A stretch of DNA of 11,518 nucleotides from CAZBQG01 sp964493945 (GTDB lineage Bacteria > Pseudomonadota > Alphaproteobacteria > Rhodospirillales > UBA2165), in assembly GCA_964493945.1 (NCBI GenBank), contig CAZBQG010000142.1:1-11518 (forward strand), read 5' to 3'. The stretch's first letter is position 1; each line of letters begins with the position of its first letter. This document shows, in pieces, positions 1-5,652 of this stretch. The translations under genes were made by a program, and so were the position numbers. The notes beneath the pieces are model-generated. The model did no database searches. It worked only from the letters and a program-made list of their open reading frames with translations, and had not been told where the DNA came from.

Positions 1-6
1 AAGGGG

Positions 7-36
7 TTGATGACTTTTGTTCTAAATGAGCATAGT
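7..36 (+). promoter_or_regulatory. Possible sigma70-like promoter for the ppsR operon
   Basis: TTGATG at 7-12 and CATAGT at 31-36 are separated by 18 nt, matching 4 of 6 consensus bases in each box. This would place the transcript start in the low 40s, about 55 nt before the preferred ppsR start at 98. Bases 1-97 are visibly more AT-rich than the coding region that follows, as expected for a leader. This is pattern matching by eye only, and the left edge of the window hides what lies upstream. Confidence 0.2.
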
Positions 37-97
37 GGCGAAACTTTCTCATTTGAGCGATTTATCCCCAAAACCAGAAGAGTTATCCTATTCCGGC

Positions 98-919
98 ATG
101 CATGAATTTCACCTCCATCTCGTTTCAGATGCCACCGGCGAAACGGTTGGTTCCGTGGCGCGCGCCTGCCTTGCCCAATTTTCCGATTCCAAACCGGTGG
201 AACATCTCTGGGCCATGGTCCGCTCTCCCGAACATATCCAGGATGTGATCGAGGGTATTAAACTTAATCCCGGCTTTGTTCTCTATACCCTGGTCAATCC
301 CGATATCAGAAGCAAGCTGGTCAGCGTGTGCCAGGAAATCGGTGTGCCCAGCGTTTCCGTTCTGCAGCCCATCATGGCCGCCTTTGGCAGCTATCTGAAA
401 ACCGGTTTCCAGGCCCGGCCGGGGCTCCAGCATGCCTTGGACGGCGATTATTATTCGCGCATCGATGCCATGGATTACGCCCTGGCTCATGATGACGGCC
501 AGGCGGCGCACAATCTGGATGAGGCGGATGTGGTCATTATGGGTGTCTCGCGCACGTCAAAAACGCCGACCTGTGTCTATTTGGCCAACCGTGGCATCAA
601 GGCGGCCAACATACCCATCATTCTGGGCTGTGAAGTGCCGGTCGAGGTGTTTAGGCTGAAAGATCCCCTGGTCGTCGGTCTGGTCAAGAATCCGCGCAGC
701 CTGGTGCAGATCAGGCGCAACCGGTTGCGCATGCTCAGCAAAAATACGGATACGGATTATGCCAATCTGGAAACCGTCGCCGAAGAAGTCAGTTTCGCCA
801 ACCGCCTGTTTGCTCAGCAAGGCTGGCCGGTCATCGACGTCACCCGTAAATCCATCGAGGAAACGGCAGCCGAAATCATCCGCCTCAGGGCCAGCCACCG
901 GGAGCACGCCGCTGAATAA
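98..919 (+). CDS. ppsR: PEP synthase / pyruvate-phosphate dikinase regulatory protein (PSRP, DUF299 family)
   Basis: Bifunctional regulator that inactivates PEP synthase or pyruvate,phosphate dikinase by ADP-dependent phosphorylation and reactivates it by Pi-dependent dephosphorylation, so it controls pyruvate/PEP interconversion in the cytoplasm. The product is 273 aa from this start, close to the family length. It opens with FHLHLVSDATGET, the usual alphaproteobacterial beginning. The nucleotide-binding loop GVSRTSKTP lies at residues 149-157, followed by the conserved NIPII strand and the C-terminal KNPRSLVQIRRNRL segment. The frame is also open back to an ATG at 26, which would add 24 residues. 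I prefer 98 because homology begins there and the upstream stretch is AT-rich, but neither ATG has a well-spaced Shine-Dalgarno. It is the first gene of a tight plus-strand run, with maf 7 nt downstream. Which target enzyme this genome has cannot be told from here. Confidence 0.93.
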   Translation: MHEFHLHLVSDATGETVGSVARACLAQFSDSKPVEHLWAMVRSPEHIQDVIEGIKLNPGFVLYTLVNPDIRSKLVSVCQEIGVPSVSVLQPIMAAFGSYLKTGFQARPGLQHALDGDYYSRIDAMDYALAHDDGQAAHNLDEADVVIMGVSRTSKTPTCVYLANRGIKAANIPIILGCEVPVEVFRLKDPLVVGLVKNPRSLVQIRRNRLRMLSKNTDTDYANLETVAEEVSFANRLFAQQGWPVIDVTRKSIEETAAEIIRLRASHREHAAE

Positions 920-938
920 TCAAGTCATGAATAATCAA
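913..938 (+). repeat. 11-bp direct repeat across the ppsR stop and maf start
   Basis: TGAATAATCAA occurs at 913-923 and again at 928-938, a perfect repeat with a 15-nt period. The first copy contains the ppsR stop TAA (917-919). The second overlaps the maf start ATG (927-929). The period is a multiple of three, as expected from a small tandem duplication that kept frame. No function is evident. Confidence 0.7.
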
Positions 939-1535
939 AACGGTGAAATCATTCTGGCCTCGGCCAGCAAGGCGCGCGCCCAATTGCTGGAAAATGCCGG
1001 CTTGACCTTTTCCGCCAAACCCGCCCCCGTCGATGAAGCGGCGATCAAATCGGCTGATGATGCCAAGGATTTGCCGGTGGGCGAGCTCGCCTCCCGTCTG
1101 GCCCGGGCCAAGGCGCTGGAAATATCCAAATCCGAGCCTCAAGCCCTGGTCATTGGCGCCGATCAAATTCTTGAGTTGAATGGCCGGAATTTCGACAAGC
1201 CGGAGGATCAGGCCGAGGCCAGGGATCATTTGACCCAATTGCAAGGCAAGACACATAAATTAGTGAACACCATTTGCGTGATACGGGATCAGGAATTGCT
1301 CTGGCATTACACCAATGAAGCCAAGCTCACCATGCGCCGTTTCGATAACGGTTTAATTGATGCCTATCTGGCGGAGATGGGGCCCAGGGCACTGTCATCG
1401 GTTGGCGCCTATCAGTTGGAAGGGTTGGGCGCCCAGCTTTTTTCCAAAGTGGAGGGAGATTTTTTCTCGATCCTGGGGTTACCCTTATTGCCCCTGCTTG
1501 ATTTCCTGCGCACCGAAGGGGCCCTTAAATCATGA
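927..1535 (+). CDS. maf: Maf-family nucleoside triphosphate pyrophosphatase (YceF-like)
   Basis: Cytoplasmic pyrophosphatase that hydrolyses non-canonical or selected nucleoside triphosphates to monophosphates, a nucleotide-pool cleaning role. The product is 202 aa, normal for Maf. The N-terminal signature LASAS-KAR is at residues 10-17, the loop with the presumed catalytic aspartate is GADQ at 77-80 (D79), and the C-terminal YQLEGLGAQLF/GLPLLPLL block is at 162-190. The DQ after GA resembles the E. coli YceF type (m7GTP-active) more than the YhdE type (GADT, dTTP/UTP-active), so YceF-like specificity is inferred. The SPRR of many Maf proteins is SKAR here. The frame is open further upstream inside ppsR, but ATG 927 is the only sensible start because homology begins at IILASAS. 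Its last 4 nt overlap aroE as ATGA. Confidence 0.92.
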   Translation: MNNQNGEIILASASKARAQLLENAGLTFSAKPAPVDEAAIKSADDAKDLPVGELASRLARAKALEISKSEPQALVIGADQILELNGRNFDKPEDQAEARDHLTQLQGKTHKLVNTICVIRDQELLWHYTNEAKLTMRRFDNGLIDAYLAEMGPRALSSVGAYQLEGLGAQLFSKVEGDFFSILGLPLLPLLDFLRTEGALKS

Positions 1536-2371
1536 GCGGGGAAGATTTCAAACTGGCCGGGGTCATGGGCTGGCCCGTGGCTCATTCCCTGTCGCCCCGT
1601 CTGCATGGGCATTGGCTGAAACGTTACGGGATCGATGGCGCTTATGTACCCCTTGCCGTCAGGCCCGGGGACCTGGAGAAATGCCTACGTTCTCTGGGCC
1701 CCATGGGGTTCAGAGGTGTGAACATCACCGTGCCCCACAAGCAAATGGCTTTGGAAATATGTGATCAGACGGACGAAGAAGCGGGGCGCATCGGTGCCGT
1801 CAATACCATCAGCGTCGGCGATGACGGCAGGCTGGTGGGCTCCAACACCGACGGGTTCGGTTTTCTTGAAAATATCAAATCCCAAAACCCTGCCTGGCGA
1901 GCCGATAGGGGACCCGCCGTGGTACTGGGCGCGGGCGGCGCGGCCCGTGGTGTGTGCACCGCCCTTATGGGCGCGGGTGCGCCGGAAATCAAGCTGGTCA
2001 ACCGGACTCTCGCCAGAGCCCAGGCCCTGGCCGGTGATCTGGGCGGTACGATCAGCGCTCATGGCTGGGAGGAGCGGGGCGATTGCCTGGAAGGAGCCGC
2101 ACTATTGGTCAATACCACCAGTCTGGGCATGCAGGGCGAGGCGGAGCTGGATCTGGATCTGGCAGGTCTTCCGTCTGAGGCCCTGGTCACTGATATCGTT
2201 TATGCACCTTTGGAAACTTCTTTATTGGCCGGCGCGAAGATGCGTGGAAATCCGGCAATTGACGGTCTCGGCATGTTGCTTCATCAGGCGCGCCCGGGCT
2301 TCGCCGCCTGGTTTGGCGCCGAGCCCCAGGTGGATGGTGAATTGCGCCGTGTGGTGCTGGAGGGCCGGTGA
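1532..2371 (+). CDS. aroE: Shikimate dehydrogenase (NADP+)
   Basis: Catalyses NADPH-dependent reduction of 3-dehydroshikimate to shikimate, the fourth step of the shikimate pathway to aromatic amino acids, in the cytosol. It is 279 aa, typical. The substrate-binding N-domain has GWPVAHSLSP (13-22) and NITVPHK (64-70) with the catalytic Lys70, then GAVNT (88-92) and SNTDG (104-108) with the catalytic Asp107. The NADP-binding Rossmann domain shows GAGGAARG (133-140) and the NRT phosphate-binding motif (157-159). The C-terminal DGLGMLLHQA stretch is conserved. The start ATG overlaps the maf stop (ATGA). A GAAGGGG Shine-Dalgarno sits 10 nt upstream (about 1515-1521), so translation is probably coupled to maf. 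Confidence 0.97.
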   Translation: MSGEDFKLAGVMGWPVAHSLSPRLHGHWLKRYGIDGAYVPLAVRPGDLEKCLRSLGPMGFRGVNITVPHKQMALEICDQTDEEAGRIGAVNTISVGDDGRLVGSNTDGFGFLENIKSQNPAWRADRGPAVVLGAGGAARGVCTALMGAGAPEIKLVNRTLARAQALAGDLGGTISAHGWEERGDCLEGAALLVNTTSLGMQGEAELDLDLAGLPSEALVTDIVYAPLETSLLAGAKMRGNPAIDGLGMLLHQARPGFAAWFGAEPQVDGELRRVVLEGR

Positions 2372-3003
2372 TGGTGATTTTCGGGCTCACCGGGTCCATC
2401 GCCATGGGCAAGACGGTCACTTCCAACATGTATAAGTTATTGGGGGTTCCGGTACATGATGCCGACGCCATCGTCCATCAATTGATGGGGCCGGGCGGCG
2501 ATGCGGTGCCCCGGGTGGAGGCCGGGTTTCCCGGCTGCGTCAGAGAAGGTGCCGTCGACCGGGACCTCCTGGGCAAACAGGTTTTTGGTGATCGGCCGGC
2601 GCTGAAGCGGCTCGAAAATATCCTGCATCCCATGGTTCGCCTATTGCGCGACCGGTTTTTGCGCCTGGAATCAGGCCGGGGCAGGCCGTTGGTGGTGTTG
2701 GATATCCCATTGTTGTTTGAGACCGATGCCCAGATTATTTGCGACGCCGTGGTGGTGGTCAGCGCGCCCGCCTTTAAGCAAAGAATCCGGGTTCTGACCC
2801 GGCCGGGCATGACCGAAGACCGGCTGGCCGCCATCCTGGCCCGCCAGATGCCCGATTGGGAAAAACGCCGGCGTGCCGATTTTATCGTGCATACTGGGCT
2901 GGGCCGGGGTTTTGCTCTGGCCATGGTGCAAAAAACCATCGAGGCGGCAAACCGGATGGGTCCAGGAAAATGGCAAACCAACCGCGTAAAAAAGGGTTTA
3001 TGA
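2371..3003 (+). CDS. coaE: Dephospho-CoA kinase
   Basis: Phosphorylates the 3'-hydroxyl of the ribose of dephospho-CoA with ATP, the last step of coenzyme A synthesis. The product is 210 aa. The P-loop GLTGSIAMGKT is at residues 5-15 and matches the alphaproteobacterial variant of GxTGGIGSGKS. DAD follows at 30-32, ILHP at 84-87, LDIPLLFE at 110-117 and the RPGMTEDRLAAILARQM lid/CoA region at 144-160. The aroE-coaE junction reads GTGATG: either GTG 2368 or ATG 2371 could start. I chose ATG 2371 because GGAGG at 2359-2363 is 7 nt away from it, against 4 nt from the GTG. The ATG shares one base with the aroE stop TGA. Confidence 0.95.
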   Translation: MVIFGLTGSIAMGKTVTSNMYKLLGVPVHDADAIVHQLMGPGGDAVPRVEAGFPGCVREGAVDRDLLGKQVFGDRPALKRLENILHPMVRLLRDRFLRLESGRGRPLVVLDIPLLFETDAQIICDAVVVVSAPAFKQRIRVLTRPGMTEDRLAAILARQMPDWEKRRRADFIVHTGLGRGFALAMVQKTIEAANRMGPGKWQTNRVKKGL

Positions 3004-3004
3004 A

Positions 3005-3679
3005 ATGCGTGAAATCGCGCTCGATACTGAAACGACGGGCCTGGATCCGACCAGCGGCGACCGCATCGTGGAGATCGGCTGTGTAGAACTGATCAACCAT
3101 GTTCCCACCGGCGAGAGCTTCCATAAATATCTGAACCCGGAGAGATCCATGCCCATGGAAGCCTTTCAGGTGCATGGGCTGGGGGATGATTTCCTGGCCG
3201 ATCAGGCGCTCTTCGCCGATGTGGCCGAAGACATGCTTGAATTTCTGGAGGACGATCAGCTGATCATCCATAACGCCGAATTCGACATGCGGTTTCTCAA
3301 TGCGGAACTGAAAAAAGTTAACCTGCCGGCCCTGGAAATGTTGCGCGCCACCGACACGGTCAAGATGGCCCGACGCAAATTTCCGGGCTCGCCGGCCAGC
3401 CTGGATGCTCTTTGCCGACGCTTCGATATTTCAACCAGCGCCCGCACCCTGCATGGCGCCCTGCTTGACGCTCAGCTTCTGGCCGAGGTTTATCTGCAGC
3501 TTATCGGTGGGCGCCAGCCCGATCTGGTGCTGGCCGAAAAGACCACGACCGCAACCACCAAGACCGGAGAAAGCAAAACTGCCAGGCCCCGGCGCAGCCA
3601 TGAGGCCAGCGCCGAAGAGCTGGCGGAGCATGAAGCCTTCCTCAAGAAACTGAAAGATCCGCTCTGGTCGGCCAAATAG
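3005..3679 (+). CDS. dnaQ: DnaQ-family 3'-5' exonuclease, DNA polymerase III epsilon subunit
   Basis: Proofreading 3'-5' exonuclease, the epsilon subunit that works with the PolIII alpha subunit. The product is 224 aa. The DEDDh set is complete: Exo I DTETTG gives Asp7 and Glu9, Exo II HNAEFDMRF gives Asp94, and Exo III HGALLDAQLLAEVY gives His150 and Asp155. VHGL (56-59) matches the usual IHGL segment. The C-terminal tail (about 175-224) is Thr/Lys/Arg-rich and ends in an acidic helix and KDPLW. This corresponds to the flexible tail that tethers epsilon to the polymerase. An AAAGGG Shine-Dalgarno (2991-2996) lies 8 nt before the ATG, which is 1 nt after the coaE stop. Its placement after coaE is typical of Alphaproteobacteria. 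It is convergent with secB. Confidence 0.94.
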   Translation: MREIALDTETTGLDPTSGDRIVEIGCVELINHVPTGESFHKYLNPERSMPMEAFQVHGLGDDFLADQALFADVAEDMLEFLEDDQLIIHNAEFDMRFLNAELKKVNLPALEMLRATDTVKMARRKFPGSPASLDALCRRFDISTSARTLHGALLDAQLLAEVYLQLIGGRQPDLVLAEKTTTATTKTGESKTARPRRSHEASAEELAEHEAFLKKLKDPLWSAK

Positions 3680-3698
3680 CGGGAGCCGGCCAAATAGC
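3669..3698 (+). repeat. 12-bp direct repeat at the dnaQ stop
   Basis: CGGCCAAATAGC is present at 3669-3680 and 3687-3698, a perfect repeat with an 18-nt period. The first copy carries the dnaQ stop TAG (3677-3679). The repeat looks like a small in-frame duplication of the gene's last codons and supplies part of the hairpin described next. Confidence 0.75.
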
Positions 3699-3701
3699 CG
3701 G
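3686..3701. terminator. Weak hairpin between convergent dnaQ and secB
   Basis: CCGGC (3686-3690) pairs with GCCGG (3697-3701) around a 6-nt CAAATA loop in the 27-bp gap between the two convergent stop codons. It is correctly placed to act on both transcripts. The stem is short and no T-run follows on either strand, so intrinsic termination would be inefficient at best. Confidence 0.3.
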
Positions 3702-3706
3702 ATTAA

Positions 3707-4249
3707 TCAATCCCCTTCTGCTTCCCCCTCGGAAGCGGCTTCCTGTTCAAGCATTTTTTCCTGAAACAGTTGGGCGAAATCTATGGGCGCCATCATCAAG
3801 GGCGCGAAACCGCCATCGCTGGTCACATCGGAAACGATCTTCCGGAGATAGGGAAAAAGGATGGTCGGGCAGTCGATCATCAGAACCGGGCCCAGATGCT
3901 CCTGGGGCACATTGATCTGGAAAAGACCGGCATAGGCGATTTCGGCGATATAGGCCGTGGTTTCACCAACCGTTGCCTCTGCCCGTACCTTGAGCAGCAC
4001 CTCGAAATTGTTGCCGCCCTTGGGCTCGGCACCCAGATCGATGGAGATGGGGATGTTGGGCATTTCGGTTTGTAACTGGGTAAATACCTCTGGCGCGTTG
4101 GGCGCTTCGAAAGACAGGTCGCGCACATATTGGCCGGTTATGACCAGGGCCTCACCGCCTTCTTGTGGCTGGGCCTCTCCCGGGGGCGGTGCCTCTTCCG
4201 GGTCCTCGGTAAAGCGTTCCGCCGGAATGGGGTTGTCGTCATCTGCCAT
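3707..4249 (-). CDS. secB: Protein-export chaperone SecB
   Basis: Cytosolic tetrameric chaperone that keeps preproteins unfolded and hands them to SecA for Sec export. The product is 180 aa from ATG 4249. That start has GAGG 9 nt upstream and begins MADDDNPIP. An in-frame ATG at 4285 would add 12 residues and lacks support. Diagnostic segments are QYVRDLSFEAPNAP (40-53), YAGLFQI (106-112), and LGPVLMIDCPTILFPYLRKIVSD (119-141) leading to GGFAPLMMAPIDF (146-158). It is somewhat longer than most SecB proteins because of an acidic, proline-rich N-terminal extension (1-33, with PPPGEAQPQEGGEA). The C-terminus is very acidic, as is usual for SecA contact. It lies 75 bp downstream of fxsA on the same strand and is convergent with dnaQ. 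Confidence 0.96.
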   Translation of the reverse strand: MADDDNPIPAERFTEDPEEAPPPGEAQPQEGGEALVITGQYVRDLSFEAPNAPEVFTQLQTEMPNIPISIDLGAEPKGGNNFEVLLKVRAEATVGETTAYIAEIAYAGLFQINVPQEHLGPVLMIDCPTILFPYLRKIVSDVTSDGGFAPLMMAPIDFAQLFQEKMLEQEAASEGEAEGD

Positions 4250-4263
4250 TTTTTTGATCCTCT

Positions 4264-4279
4264 CGACCGGATTTGGTCG
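4264..4279 (-). promoter_or_regulatory. Small hairpin just upstream of the secB ribosome-binding site
   Basis: CGACC (4264-4268) and GGTCG (4275-4279) can form a 5-bp stem with a 6-nt loop. It ends directly before the AGAGG ribosome-binding site of secB on the minus strand. It may shape the 5' end of the secB message or be chance. Confidence 0.2.
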
Positions 4280-4285
4280 GCCCAT

Positions 4286-4314
4286 CCACTAGCACGGTTT
4301 TTTCAGCCTTTCAA
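4286..4314 (-). promoter_or_regulatory. Candidate secB promoter in the fxsA-secB gap
   Basis: On the minus strand TTGAAA (4314-4309) and TAGTGG (4291-4286) are spaced by 17 nt, with TGC directly before the second box as in an extended -10. A start near 4279 would leave a leader of about 30 nt before ATG 4249. The -35 box is good and the -10 box is weak. Read-through from fxsA may be the main route. Confidence 0.28.
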
Positions 4315-4324
4315 CAACCGAGCG

Positions 4325-4792
4325 TTACTTGATCCGGGGCGTGTTGTCGTTTTTGGGCTGGACCTCGTGATATTCGCCATCGATGACCGGGCCTGAATTT
4401 CCGGGCTGCTCTCCTCCCCCGTTCTGAAATTGCCTATTGACCGGTCCACGGCGCATGAAAACCCCCACCAGGGTACGGCGCAAGGGTGGGAAAAAAAGCA
4501 TCAATCCCACCCCATCGGTAAAAAATCCGGGGATAAGCAGCAAGATGGCGGCCAGGATAATGCCGATTCTTTCCAGCATTTCGGCCAGTGCCTGACCCTG
4601 GACCTGCATGGATTCCTGTGCCCGGATCAACATGCCAAGCCCCTGGGCGCGCAGCATGGCGCCACCGGCCATCGCGCTCAAAACGATTATGCCAATGGTC
4701 GGCCACAGGCCCACCCATCCGCCAACAAGGGAGAAGAGCTCGATTTCCGCCACGAATACGCCCACAATAATGGCCAGGAAAACATATCTCAT
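4325..4792 (-). CDS. fxsA: FxsA family membrane protein
   Basis: Small cytoplasmic-membrane protein named for E. coli FxsA (suppressor of F exclusion of phage T7); its housekeeping role is not known. The product is 155 aa. Hydrophobic segments lie at about 3-21, 24-46 and 74-92, with the family block IGIILAAILLLIPGFFTDGVGLMLFFPPLRR at 76-106. The C-terminal third is hydrophilic and ends in a GPVIDGEYHEV stretch (134-144), a type of motif I recall in alphaproteobacterial members. AAAGG lies 7 nt before the ATG. It is the upstream partner of secB on the minus strand and is divergent from timA. I am confident of the family and not of any function. Confidence 0.9.
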   Translation of the reverse strand: MRYVFLAIIVGVFVAEIELFSLVGGWVGLWPTIGIIVLSAMAGGAMLRAQGLGMLIRAQESMQVQGQALAEMLERIGIILAAILLLIPGFFTDGVGLMLFFPPLRRTLVGVFMRRGPVNRQFQNGGGEQPGNSGPVIDGEYHEVQPKNDNTPRIK

Positions 4793-4974
4793 GGGTCGAC
4801 CTTTACCGGCTTGTTATTGCACCCAAAGGGGCCTATCTGTAGTTTAACACGGGGACTGGCCAGCTAGCGAAGCTGTGACTGGACCCCGGTGGAACGAAAG
4901 GCTAGTCTAAAGGGCGAACCTACCCCGTATGGAGGGGGATGGTCCAGGCAGCTCTTCAAAGGCGAAATTCGAAA
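4793..4974. other. Divergent fxsA/timA intergenic region
   Basis: This 182-bp spacer carries the start signals for both divergent genes. A plus-strand promoter candidate is TTGCAC (4817-4822), 17 nt, TAGTTT (4840-4845), which would start transcription near 4850. Downstream, 4849-4928 holds several complementary segments (see the separate entry). AAAGG (minus strand, 4804-4800) serves fxsA. I see no tRNA-like or other named RNA pattern. Confidence 0.5.
4849..4928 (+). promoter_or_regulatory. Potentially structured leader upstream of timA
   Basis: ACGGGG (4849-4854) can pair with CCCCGT (4923-4928), closing an 80-nt domain. Alternatively GGGG (4851-4854) can pair with CCCC (4884-4887), enclosing CCAG (4860-4863) with CTGG (4879-4882) or CAGC (4861-4864) with GCTG (4872-4875). 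These pairings are mutually exclusive, as in a switch. The domain starts about where a promoter candidate would begin the transcript and ends about 46 nt before the timA ATG. It matches no riboswitch consensus I could recall. The pairing was found by eye and no folding energy was computed. Confidence 0.25.
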
Positions 4975-5652
4975 ATGGGCGAAGGTTTTCAATATCTGGA
5001 TATTGTATTGGTCGCAATGATTGCGGGCTTTCTCGTATTGCGCCTGCGCAGCGTATTGGGCCGGCGCGGTGATCCGGACGGACCCCAGCATGATCCCTTT
5101 TCGCTCAATTCCAACAATGAGGCCGGTGAAGAAGGCGAGGTGGTGCAACTCAGAACCGTCAGTGGCGAGGAACAAGGAGCCGAGGAATTTGAACAATCTC
5201 CGCTTCATACCGGGTTCCAGGAAATCAAGATGGCCTCGCCTGGGTTCGATCCGGGTGAATTCATTGGCGGCGTGTCCGGTGCCTTCGAGATGGTCGTAAA
5301 GGCCTTCGCCGAAGGGGACCGGGAAACTTTGAAATCCCTGCTTAATGACGAAGTCTACGAGAATTTCATGCATGCCATCAGGCAGCGCGAAGAGGCTGGG
5401 GAAACGCTGGAAAATACCCTGGTCCGCATCTGCTACACAGAAGCCATCGAAGCCTATATGGAAGGAACAGATGCGGTCATCACCGTCAAGATCATCAGCG
5501 AACAGGTCAATATTACCAAAGATGATCAGGGCGAGGTCGTTCATGGCAATGCCAACGCCATCAACGAAGTCACCGATATCTGGTCATTTTCCAGGTCTAC
5601 CCGCTCGGCCGATCCAAATTGGCAGCTCATTGCGACCCGCAGTCTGGAATAA
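4975..5652 (+). CDS. timA: Tim44-domain inner-membrane protein (TimA-like)
   Basis: Bacterial relative of mitochondrial Tim44. Alphaproteobacterial members are inner-membrane proteins with a Tim44 domain and are not part of a known translocase. The product is 225 aa from ATG 4975. It has one N-terminal membrane segment (about 7-23, YLDIVLVAMIAGFLVLRLR), a basic stop (GRRG), a charged linker (about 30-85), then the Tim44/MRP-L45-type domain (about 90-225, with FDPGEFIGGVSGAFEMVV and DIWSFSRS). An upstream in-frame ATG at 4939 would add 12 residues. GGAGG is only 3 nt from it, and the MGEGFQYLDIVL start matches what I expect for the family, so 4975 is preferred, though its own ribosome-binding site (AAAGG, 12 nt away) is weak. 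The position before mltA and divergent from fxsA-secB is the standard alphaproteobacterial arrangement. Confidence 0.88.
   Translation: MGEGFQYLDIVLVAMIAGFLVLRLRSVLGRRGDPDGPQHDPFSLNSNNEAGEEGEVVQLRTVSGEEQGAEEFEQSPLHTGFQEIKMASPGFDPGEFIGGVSGAFEMVVKAFAEGDRETLKSLLNDEVYENFMHAIRQREEAGETLENTLVRICYTEAIEAYMEGTDAVITVKIISEQVNITKDDQGEVVHGNANAINEVTDIWSFSRSTRSADPNWQLIATRSLE

Noticed and set aside
3005..3679. DnaQ as a different DEDDh exonuclease (oligoribonuclease or RNase T type)
   Set aside because: The VHGL segment, the HGALLDAQLLAEVY Exo III motif and the polymerase-binding-like tail fit PolIII epsilon better.
4849..4975. Named ncRNA (SRP RNA, tmRNA, 6S, ZTP or cobalamin riboswitch) in the fxsA/timA spacer
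   Set aside because: The GTGACTGG segment briefly suggested a ZTP element and the stems suggested a small RNA, but the conserved cores of these families are absent.
4864..5544. Long minus-strand open frame (226 codons) opposite timA
   Set aside because: It lies fully antisense to timA, which has a clear membrane segment and Tim44 domain; the antisense product shows no recognisable domain, and long antisense frames are common in GC-rich DNA.
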